A DNA stretch of 64,000 nt, taken from the NCBI GenBank assembly GCA_040768665.1, contig JAXGMN010000016.1, positions 186,001-250,000 on the forward strand, read 5' to 3'. Of this stretch, positions 8,755 through 15,866 are shown piece after piece. Each line of letters begins with the position of its first letter. Position 1 is the first letter of the stretch. A program made the position numbers and the translations under genes. The notes under the pieces are model-generated. The model saw only the letters and a list, made by a program, of their open reading frames with translations. It did not search any database and was not told the origin of the DNA. This DNA comes from JABWBD01 sp040768665 (GTDB taxonomy: Bacteria; Planctomycetota; Planctomycetia; Pirellulales; Thermoguttaceae).

Positions 8755-10674
8755 CTATTTCGCACGCCGCCTCCGAAGGCTCTCCACCAGTTCCGGCCTG
8801 CCCGCCAATCGCCGGCAGGTTGCGGCGATTCCGTGCGCGTCGAGTTTCAAGTCGGCCAGCAGCGACTTTCGGTCGCCATGTTCGATGAACCGGTCCGGTA
8901 TTCCGAGACGATGAATGCGGCTGGTGTCGAGCCCCGCATCGGAAGCCGCCTCGAGGACCGCCGACCCGAATCCGCCCATCAGTACGCCCTCCTCCACCGT
9001 GACCACCATCGGAGACTCTTCCACGGCCCGCAGGATCGTCTGGGTGTCCAGCGGTTTGACGAATCGGGCGTTGACGACGCCGACCTCGATGCCTTCCTCC
9101 CGGAGCATGTCGGCCGCCTTGAGGCAGTTGTCCAAAAACGCCCCGCAAGCGACGAGTGTTCCGTCTGCGCCCCAGCGGAGCACTTCCGCCACTCCCAGTT
9201 CGATCGCCGCGGGGGTGCGGTCGATCGTCGCGGCGGAAGCCTTAGGATAGCGGATCGCCGTCGGTCCGTTATGCGAGAGGGCAAATTCCAGCATCGCCCT
9301 GAGGTCGGTGGCATCGCCGGGGGCCATCACGACCATGTTGGGAAACGGTCGCAAATACGCCAGATCGAACACTCCGTGGTGAGTCGGTCCATCGGGCCCC
9401 GCGAGACCGGCGCGGTCGAGCATCAGGATAACCGGGAGGTCCTGCAGCGCCACCTCCTGGAAGAGTTGATCGTAGCTCCGCTGGAGAAACGTGCTGTAGA
9501 TATCGACGATCGGCCGGATGCCGGTCTTGGCCAGCCCAGCGGCAAACGCAACCGCGTGGGACTCGCAAATTCCGACGTCGAAAAACCGCTGGGGAAACTC
9601 TTCGCGGATCGGCTCGAGCATGTTGCCCTGGCACATGGCGGCGGTAATCACCACGACGCGGTCGTTCTTCTGCATCTGGTCGCGGATCGCATCGCGGGCG
9701 AAACGGGTGTAGGCGTTCGAAGCCTTTCCGGCGGCCTGGGGGGAGCCGTTGTCGCCCGGAAACTGCGACGGTGTGTGGAAGTAAACCGGATCCTCCACGG
9801 CAGGTTTGAATCCGTGCCCCTTTTCCGTGACGATGTGCAGGAGCACGGGCCCTTCGAAGCCTCGAGCCATCAGCAGATACTTCTGCAACTGACGGATGTT
9901 GTGTCCGTCGACAGGCCCGAGATAGTGGAACCCGAGTTCCTCGAAAAGCATGCCCCCGAGCAATCCGGCCTTGATCGCGTCCTTGGTCTGAGCAAGTACT
10001 CGCTCGACGGGGTCGCCCAGCACGGGGACGTGCGTGAGAACTCTCTGGACCTCGGTCTTCAACCCGGTGTAAAACGAGGCCATTCGCAGGTGGTCGAGAT
10101 ACTCGGCCAGTCCGCCGACCCGCGGGCAGATCGACATCTTGTTGTCGTTCAAGACGACCGTGATGTTCTTCTTCAAGCCGCCGATGTTGTTCATTGCCTC
10201 GAAGACGATCCCCGAGGGAAACGCACCGTCGCCGATCACGGCCACGGTGTGACGATCGTCGCCGGCTCGGACCAGATCGTCGCCGCACTTCAGCCCCAGG
10301 GCCGTCGCCACGCTCGATCCGGCGTGGCCGGTCATGAACAGATCGTACGGGCTTTCCGCAGGGTTGGGATAGCCCATCAGTCCGCCGCGGGTGCGGATCG
10401 TGTCGATCTGCGGATAACGGCCGGTGAGCATTTTGTGGGGATAGATCTGGTGGCCGGTGTCCCAAATCAAGCGATCGTGGGTGAAGTCGAAAGTGGTGTG
10501 CAGGGCGATGGCCAGCTCGACCACGCCGAGATTCGATGCGAAATGAGCGGTCCGCGTGCGAGCGATGCGGCAGAGGGCCTCGCGGATCTCGCCGGCCAAT
10601 TTCTCGAGTTGCTTCGGCGCGAGGGCTTTCATGTCGGCGGGCGACGTGATCGAGGCCAGAAGCGTGTCCATCAA
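8755..10674 (-). CDS. dxs: 1-deoxy-D-xylulose-5-phosphate synthase
   Basis: The 639-residue enzyme condenses pyruvate and glyceraldehyde-3-phosphate to DXP, the entry step of the MEP isoprenoid pathway; it is cytosolic and thiamine-diphosphate dependent. Visible are the N-terminal HFASNLGVVELAIALH, the active-site segment IWDTGHQIYPHK, the thiamine-binding GDGAFPSG...VLNDN pair, the transketolase pyrimidine-binding domain (GICESHAVAFAAGLAKTG) and the C-terminal domain (EGVLMGGFGSAV). Length matches the family. Its start overlaps the stop of the prenyl synthase gene by four bases (ATGA), so substrate supply and prenyl elongation are co-expressed. It converges on phoR with about 30 bases between stops. 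Confidence 0.97.
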   Translation of the reverse strand: MMDTLLASITSPADMKALAPKQLEKLAGEIREALCRIARTRTAHFASNLGVVELAIALHTTFDFTHDRLIWDTGHQIYPHKMLTGRYPQIDTIRTRGGLMGYPNPAESPYDLFMTGHAGSSVATALGLKCGDDLVRAGDDRHTVAVIGDGAFPSGIVFEAMNNIGGLKKNITVVLNDNKMSICPRVGGLAEYLDHLRMASFYTGLKTEVQRVLTHVPVLGDPVERVLAQTKDAIKAGLLGGMLFEELGFHYLGPVDGHNIRQLQKYLLMARGFEGPVLLHIVTEKGHGFKPAVEDPVYFHTPSQFPGDNGSPQAAGKASNAYTRFARDAIRDQMQKNDRVVVITAAMCQGNMLEPIREEFPQRFFDVGICESHAVAFAAGLAKTGIRPIVDIYSTFLQRSYDQLFQEVALQDLPVILMLDRAGLAGPDGPTHHGVFDLAYLRPFPNMVVMAPGDATDLRAMLEFALSHNGPTAIRYPKASAATIDRTPAAIELGVAEVLRWGADGTLVACGAFLDNCLKAADMLREEGIEVGVVNARFVKPLDTQTILRAVEESPMVVTVEEGVLMGGFGSAVLEAASDAGLDTSRIHRLGIPDRFIEHGDRKSLLADLKLDAHGIAATCRRLAGRPELVESLRRRRAK

Positions 10675-11582
10675 CGATTCCTTTCAACAACGTATCGCGC
10701 AACCGCTTTCAAGCTGCCGGCTTGCGTCCCTAACGGCAGCAAGGCTTCACAAGCCCGATCCACCAAATCTTGCGCTCGCCGGGCACTCTCGTCAATTCCG
10801 AGCAATCCGGGAAACGTCAGTTTGCCTTGATCGGAATCTTTGCCGAGCCGCTTGCCCACCTGCGCCTCGTCGCCGCGGACGTCGAGCAGATCGTCGGTGA
10901 TCTGGAAGGCGAGCCCCAGGTACCGGCCAAAGCAATCCAGAGCTGCCAACTGCATTTCGTTCGCGCCGGCCACGATCGCCCCCAGTCGCAGACAAACCGT
11001 GAGCATCGCTCCGGTCTTTCGTCGATGGATCGACTCCAGAAGCGCCATCGCGGCGACCGTTCCGATACCGCGGGTCTCCGTGAGCTTGCCCAGCACGTCG
11101 TCGGCCTGGCCGCCCACGAGGCGGCATGGCCCCGCGGCCTCCGCCAATTCCGCACAGCAGCGTGCGGCGATCGCGCCGGGTCGAATTTGTGTGGCAAGGA
11201 CCTCGAACGCCAGTGCTAGGAGCGAATCGCCAGCCAGAATGGCTACGGCTTCGCCAAACTTCTTGTGACAGGTCGGCCGGCCGCGACGAAGGTCGTCGTC
11301 GTCCATCGCCGGCAGATCGTCGTGGATAAGAGAGTAGGCGTGGACCATTTCCACCGCACACGCCGCGGGCATGGCTGCCTCCGTATCCCCCTCGCAGGCA
11401 TGGGCGCTCAAGAGAACCAACAGCGGACGCATCCGTTTGCCGGGAGCGAGCAGGCTGTACCGGATCGCTTCACGGAGTTCCGCGGGGCAATCGGCAGGCA
11501 GCTCGGTATAGCGGCTCAAAGCAGCGTCGATACGAGGTCGCAGTTCCTCGACGCACTGGGCCAGGGGCGCAAACGTGTGCAT
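10671..11582 (-). CDS. ispA: Polyprenyl synthase (farnesyl/geranylgeranyl diphosphate synthase type)
   Basis: This 303-residue trans-isoprenyl diphosphate synthase carries both aspartate-rich motifs: the first aspartate-rich motif at LIHDDLPAMDDDDLRRGRP and the second at FQITDDLLDVRGDE. KRLGKDSDQGKLTFPGLLG near the C-terminus is typical of the IspA family. It chains IPP onto DMAPP/GPP. Chain length cannot be fixed reliably by eye, although the two-residue insertion in the first motif (DDxxxxD) is the bacterial short-chain pattern, so FPP or GGPP is expected. It lies between xseB and dxs on the minus strand, a common bacterial order (xseB-ispA-dxs). Confidence 0.93.
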   Translation of the reverse strand: MHTFAPLAQCVEELRPRIDAALSRYTELPADCPAELREAIRYSLLAPGKRMRPLLVLLSAHACEGDTEAAMPAACAVEMVHAYSLIHDDLPAMDDDDLRRGRPTCHKKFGEAVAILAGDSLLALAFEVLATQIRPGAIAARCCAELAEAAGPCRLVGGQADDVLGKLTETRGIGTVAAMALLESIHRRKTGAMLTVCLRLGAIVAGANEMQLAALDCFGRYLGLAFQITDDLLDVRGDEAQVGKRLGKDSDQGKLTFPGLLGIDESARRAQDLVDRACEALLPLGTQAGSLKAVARYVVERNR

Positions 11583-11591
11583 GATGCTATT

Positions 11592-11993
11592 CTAAAACAA
11601 CCCCCCTGGCATGTCCAGATTGTCGCCCCCCTCCTCGGATGTCGTTTCGTCGCCGGGGTCTGGACGCCGCGGCGCCGACCGTCTGCGGCTCCGTCGCCGC
11701 GACTTTTCCGCCAACGTCGTCTCTTCGTCGTCCAGGGGCATGGTAAGGGGGTTACCGTCCGCGTCGATCCCGCTGAGCAACTCGATACGCCGCTCGGCTT
11801 TCTGAAGCAGTTCGTGACACTGCCGGAGGAGGCCCACGCCCTTTTCGTACCCTGCCAACGCCTCGTTCAGCCCGATCCGGCCGTCCTCCAGGTGTTCGAC
11901 AATCCGTTCGAGCTGCTCGAGGGCTTCCTCGAAGCTCGGCTGGTCGGCGGTCGGCTGGTCGACGTTCGGTGATTCCGAATCCTTCATTCCCAT
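11592..11993 (-). CDS. xseB: Exodeoxyribonuclease VII small subunit
   Basis: The protein has 133 residues. The first 75 form the classic two-helix XseB fold: FEEALEQLERIVEHLEDGRIGLNEALAGYEKGVGLLRQCHELLQKAERRIE. XseB binds XseA to make the nuclease that digests single-stranded DNA to oligonucleotides. The C-terminal ~55 residues are a low-complexity charged tail (RRRSRRRSAPRR) not needed for the family. The start overlaps guaA by 10 bases. The partner xseA is not in the window, which is odd because it often sits directly upstream. Confidence 0.92.
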   Translation of the reverse strand: MGMKDSESPNVDQPTADQPSFEEALEQLERIVEHLEDGRIGLNEALAGYEKGVGLLRQCHELLQKAERRIELLSGIDADGNPLTMPLDDEETTLAEKSRRRSRRRSAPRRPDPGDETTSEEGGDNLDMPGGLF

Positions 11994-13534
11994 TCGATGG
12001 TTGCCGGAGGTTTGGAACTGATGTCGTAAACAACCCGATTGACACCGGACACCTCGTTGATAATCCGGGTCGAGATCCTTGCGAGAAGATCGTAGGGGAG
12101 ATAGCTCCAGTCGGCGGTCATGAAATCCTCCGAGTCGATCGACCGGACTGCCACCACGTCGTCGTAAGTTCGTGCATCGCCCATCACCCCGACGCTTTGC
12201 ACCGGCAGCAGCACGGCGAACGACTGCGACGTTTGGCGGTAGAGCCCGGCCGATTTGATTTCCTCGACAACGATGGCGTCCGCCTCGCGGAGCGTATCCA
12301 GCCTAAGCCTGGTCACCTCGCCGACGCACCGGACTGCCAGCCCCGGACCGGGAAACGGATGGCGCCAGACGATGTCCTCCGGAAGCCCAAGTTGGACGCC
12401 CAGCTTGCGGACTTCGTCCTTGAACAGGTCGCGCAAGGGTTCAATCAGTTCGAAGTCGAGCTTCTCCGGCAGCCCTCCCACGTTGTGGTGCAGCTTGATC
12501 GTGGCCGCAGGGCCGTCTCTTAACCCGCCGCTTTCGATGACGTCCGGGTAAAGGGTCCCCTGCGCCAGAAACTCCGCGCCGTCGATTCGCGCGGCCTCCG
12601 CGGCGAAGCACTCGATGAATGCATGGCCGATTCGCCGTCGCTTTTCCTGGGGGCTGGTCACACCCGCCAAGGTTGCCAGAAATGGGTCCTCGGCGCGCAC
12701 CACGTGCAGATCGGTCTTGAAGTGGTCGGTGAACTCGCGGATCACCGTCTCGACCTCACCTTTGCGGAGCAATCCGTTGTCGACGAGGATACAGGAGAGC
12801 TGTTTACCAATCGCCTGGGAGAGCAGGGCGGCGGTCACCGAGGAGTCAACGCCTCCCGACAACCCGCAGATCACTCGACCACCGCCGACCCGCCGCCGAA
12901 TCTCGGCGATGGTCTGCTCGGCGAAATCGTGAAGCTTCCATGTGCCCGAGCATTGACACGCGCCGCGGAGGAAATTGTCAAGGATGGTTGAGCCCAGGGG
13001 GGTGTGAGTTACCTCCGGATGAAATTGCAGGCCGTAAATCGGCAGTGAGCGGTGGACGACCGCCGCATACGGACACGTGTCGGTCCGGGCCAGCGGGAGA
13101 AAATCGGCCGAAACCTCCGTCACCTGATCGCCATGGCTCATCCAGACCTGCGTCTGCTCGGGCACGCCCGAGAACAACGCATCGGAGTTGAGGATCTGGC
13201 ACTGGGCCCGTCCGTACTCGCGAGCGGGGGCATGAGAAACTCGACCGCCGAGCGCCTCGCACGCCAGTTGCATCCCATAGCAGATCCCCAATACGGGGAT
13301 ATTGAGTTTGAAGAGGTCGGGATCGCACTTGGGAGCACCCTCGGCATAGACGCTCGCCGGACCTCCCGAGAGAATCAGCCCCCGGGGCTGCAATTCGCGG
13401 ATCCGATCCGCAAGGATACTGTGTCGGACGATCTCGCAATAGACATTCTGCTCTCGCACGCGTCGGGCGATAAGCTGAGCGTACTGCGACCCGAAATCGA
13501 GGACCAGTACTCGTTCATCGGCCACGTTCTTCAT
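11984..13534 (-). CDS. guaA: GMP synthase (glutamine-hydrolysing)
   Basis: The 516-residue enzyme converts XMP, ATP and glutamine to GMP. The N-terminal class I amidotransferase has the nucleophile motif GICYGMQLACE and the LQFHPEVTHT histidine-glutamate part. The ATP pyrophosphatase domain has GLSGGVDSSV, and the C-terminal dimerisation domain has FPGPGLAVRCVGEVT and ends in PPATIEWE, the standard terminus. It heads the minus-strand operon guaA-xseB-ispA-dxs and is divergent from surE. A perfect palindrome lies five bases before its start codon (13539-13558) in place of a clear Shine-Dalgarno sequence. Confidence 0.97.
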   Translation of the reverse strand: MKNVADERVLVLDFGSQYAQLIARRVREQNVYCEIVRHSILADRIRELQPRGLILSGGPASVYAEGAPKCDPDLFKLNIPVLGICYGMQLACEALGGRVSHAPAREYGRAQCQILNSDALFSGVPEQTQVWMSHGDQVTEVSADFLPLARTDTCPYAAVVHRSLPIYGLQFHPEVTHTPLGSTILDNFLRGACQCSGTWKLHDFAEQTIAEIRRRVGGGRVICGLSGGVDSSVTAALLSQAIGKQLSCILVDNGLLRKGEVETVIREFTDHFKTDLHVVRAEDPFLATLAGVTSPQEKRRRIGHAFIECFAAEAARIDGAEFLAQGTLYPDVIESGGLRDGPAATIKLHHNVGGLPEKLDFELIEPLRDLFKDEVRKLGVQLGLPEDIVWRHPFPGPGLAVRCVGEVTRLRLDTLREADAIVVEEIKSAGLYRQTSQSFAVLLPVQSVGVMGDARTYDDVVAVRSIDSEDFMTADWSYLPYDLLARISTRIINEVSGVNRVVYDISSKPPATIEWE

Positions 13535-13538
13535 CGGA

Positions 13539-13558
13539 CGTTTTCCCGTGGGAAAACG
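13539..13558. promoter_or_regulatory. Perfect 9-bp-arm palindrome over the guaA ribosome-binding region
   Basis: Arms CGTTTTCCC and GGGAAAACG are separated by GT, ending five bases from the guaA start codon. It is in the divergent guaA/surE gap of about 130 bases. It could be an operator, or an RNA hairpin covering the guaA start. There is no T-run, so a terminator role is unlikely. Confidence 0.45.
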
Positions 13559-13666
13559 ACTGATTATAGGCTGGCTCCCCCCGTATGCCTAGCATCCGGT
13601 GGGCAATTGAAGCCGTCTCCCGCCCTGATTATAGTAGAAGAAGAGAAAAGGAATTACGGAACCAGC

Positions 13667-14554
13667 GTGCTTATCTTACTTACCAACGACGACGGCATTT
13701 ACGCCCCCGGTTTGGCGGCGATGGAACGAGAATTACGCCGGCTGGGGGAGGTTTGCGTAGTAGCTCCTGCCACCGAGCAAAGCGGCGTTGGGCATTCCAT
13801 TACGTATCTGACCCCGCTGATTGTGAAAGAGGTTTACATCAATGATGTTCACTGGGGTTGGGCGGTCGAGGGAAGTCCTGCGGACTGTGTGAAAATCGGG
13901 GTTGCGGAGCTTTGCCCACGGCGGCCGGATCTGGTGGTCAGCGGCATCAATGGCGGATTGAACGCAGGGATCAATGTGCTGTACTCCGGCACGGTCGCTG
14001 CGGCGATCGAAGGAGCATTTTTTCGGATCACCAGCATCGCGGTATCGCTGGAGTTCGACGAGCATGCCCAGTTCGGCAAGGCCGCTCGGCTGGCCCGATC
14101 CGTCATTGAGCAGATCCTGGAGAACAAGGGGGCCGAGCCGCAACTGTACAACCTGAATATTCCGACGGCGGCCCTGAATGCCACGCCCGAGATCCGCGTG
14201 GTGCCCATGGATGTCGCCCAATACGGCGAACGGTTCGAACGGCGAACCGACCCTTGGGGCCGCGACTACTATTGGGCAACCGGCGAGCCGCCGCCTCAGG
14301 CGGCCGAGCAGGAGACCGATCTGACCGCCATGTCGCGAGGGTGCGTGACCGTCACGCCGTTGGATTTCAACATGACCCGACAATCGGTCTTGGCGGAAAT
14401 GCAACGGTGGCCGTTCCGCGTTGAGAGCATTGAATGGGACGAGGAGGATTCGCGGCCGCCCGGCTTCGGTCCGGTCGTCCGCACCTCGAGAAAGAAACAA
14501 CGCACCGGGGCGGACAAAGGCGGCAAAGGGCCGCTGCCGAACCCGAATGCATAG
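13667..14554 (+). CDS. surE: 5'-nucleotidase SurE
   Basis: The SurE fold starts VLILLTNDDGIYAPGL with the metal-binding DD pair, followed by APATEQSGVGHSIT and SGINGGLNAGINVLYSGTVAAAIEGA, all hallmark segments. SurE is a metal-dependent phosphatase acting on nucleoside monophosphates and polyphosphate. I place the start at a GTG (13667) because the family begins at exactly this strand and no ATG is available between it and in-frame non-start codons; an ACGGA lies just upstream. The 295-residue product has about 40 extra C-terminal residues, ending in a basic, low-complexity tail (KKQRTGADKGGKG). It is divergent from guaA. Confidence 0.93.
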   Translation: MLILLTNDDGIYAPGLAAMERELRRLGEVCVVAPATEQSGVGHSITYLTPLIVKEVYINDVHWGWAVEGSPADCVKIGVAELCPRRPDLVVSGINGGLNAGINVLYSGTVAAAIEGAFFRITSIAVSLEFDEHAQFGKAARLARSVIEQILENKGAEPQLYNLNIPTAALNATPEIRVVPMDVAQYGERFERRTDPWGRDYYWATGEPPPQAAEQETDLTAMSRGCVTVTPLDFNMTRQSVLAEMQRWPFRVESIEWDEEDSRPPGFGPVVRTSRKKQRTGADKGGKGPLPNPNA

Positions 14555-14624
14555 CCCCCTTTCCGGGAGTCGGACTGCCGGAATCAGGCCCGAACCAACA
14601 AACCAACCTCAGGAGAAAACAGTC

Positions 14625-15074
14625 ATGCGAATTCCGGGAATCGCAGGTGTGGCGGTGTTTGGCCTGGCGTTTGCCATGACGACCGGATGCGGCGACTACC
14701 AGCCGGCAGCGGTGCCGCCGGCGGCGACCGCACCGGCCACCCCGCCGGCGGCGCCGACTCCGGATCCGCCGGAAATGGTTCGCGAGGAGGCGGACGTCGG
14801 CGTCGGAAAGAAAGGTCGCGGCTACGGGCCGGGATTGGTTACCACGCCCATCGCCACGTACTTCGCCGCCCGAGAGAAAATCACGTTCCAGATCCAGATT
14901 CCTGATGCCATGCGGTTGTACAAGGCCACCAACGATCGTGCGCCGAAGACACAGGAAGAGTTCATGGAACAGATCATCAAGGCCAACCGGATCGACTTGC
15001 CGGAGCTGCCCGAGGGGCACCGTTACGTCTACGATCCCCAGGCCGAGCAGCTCATGGTCGAGCATCCACGATAA
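14625..15074 (+). CDS. Small lipoprotein of unknown function
   Basis: A 149-residue protein starts at ATG 14625 with AGGAG nine bases upstream. The signal peptide ends in a lipobox-like AMTTGC, so it is predicted to be lipid-anchored. A proline/alanine-rich linker (residues 30-60) precedes a small folded part containing IPDAMRLYKATNDRAPKTQEEFMEQIIKANRIDLPELPEGHRYVYD, a pattern common in planctomycete secreted proteins that follow a general-secretion-like pseudopilin organisation. No catalytic motif is seen. It sits after surE and before another exported protein on the same strand. Confidence 0.8.
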   Translation: MRIPGIAGVAVFGLAFAMTTGCGDYQPAAVPPAATAPATPPAAPTPDPPEMVREEADVGVGKKGRGYGPGLVTTPIATYFAAREKITFQIQIPDAMRLYKATNDRAPKTQEEFMEQIIKANRIDLPELPEGHRYVYDPQAEQLMVEHPR

Positions 15075-15199
15075 GGACGCTCTCGGAGAGAGCTTTCGGG
15101 ACGGATCGCTGGTATCCCGAATTTCCGGCATCGCGTGCGGCCAGGCCAGGAAGACGGCTGCGAGAAGCGGTTGCCGACAGCATCAGTGAACAACTCCCC

Positions 15200-15673
15200 A
15201 TGACACGGCACCTTGTCCTGACCGTCGTGGCGGCGTCGAGCCTGGCCGGCGCTGCCGCAGCGGAAAGTAGCTGGATCTTCCGCCCCTCCTACTACAGTCA
15301 CGATCCGTCGGGCGGCGCTCGCGTCGAGCAGTTTGCCAAACACGCCCCGGCCCTCGCCCCGTCGGATCCGACGTATCGGCAGAGCGCCTATCGCCATAAC
15401 CGGTCGGCGGTGCGCGTCGGTGACAGCGCGGACTACCTGCACGTCGTGGAGACTTGGGGCGCTGGCGAGGCGATCCGGCCCTACGGTGAGTGGCAGTATC
15501 CGTTCCGCGGCGGGGCAACGCCCTATGGTCCCTGGGGCAATCCGCAGGGTCCCTGGACCAGCCCATACGGTTCCTGGAACAATCCCTACGCGCTCGGCCG
15601 CCTGCCCATCCCGCCGTGGGTTCATTGGTATTCGCCACAGCTCCCCGCAGGTCCCCCGCCAGAAACCGATTAG
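15200..15673 (+). CDS. Exported proline/glycine/aromatic-rich protein, unknown function
   Basis: This 157-residue protein has a clear signal peptide (MTRHLVLTVVAASSLAGAAAAES). The middle carries a YRQSAYRHNRS... stretch, and the C-terminal third is rich in Pro, Gly, Trp and Tyr with a loose repeat of the form PYGPWGNPQGPW / PYGSWNNPY. Such compositions are seen in cell-surface or stalk-associated proteins, but no family is recognised. No ribosome site is obvious. Confidence 0.65.
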   Translation: MTRHLVLTVVAASSLAGAAAAESSWIFRPSYYSHDPSGGARVEQFAKHAPALAPSDPTYRQSAYRHNRSAVRVGDSADYLHVVETWGAGEAIRPYGEWQYPFRGGATPYGPWGNPQGPWTSPYGSWNNPYALGRLPIPPWVHWYSPQLPAGPPPETD

Positions 15674-15800
15674 TCCCATTCTACTTTCTCAAACTCTAAA
15701 CGCCACCACCGACCCCGCGTCGGTGGGGCGATGTTTGGCAACTACAAACCGAACTCTGCCCAGTGGAACGGGTGATGTGGCGTTTACATCTTGAGTTCTT

Positions 15801-15826
15801 TTGTCTGCTTCGTGTGCTTCGTGGTT
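15801..15826. repeat. Possible dispersed repeat (TTCGTGTGCTTCGTGG type)
   Basis: The segment contains the words CTTCGTGTGCTTCGTGG, a phrase that recurs as a short dispersed repeat in many planctomycete and verrucomicrobial genomes (from general knowledge). It occurs once here, between two secreted-protein genes, so repetition within the window is not shown. Confidence 0.3.
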
Positions 15827-15866
15827 AATCATCCCGGGTAATTAGCGCAGAACGGATGGAAATCTC

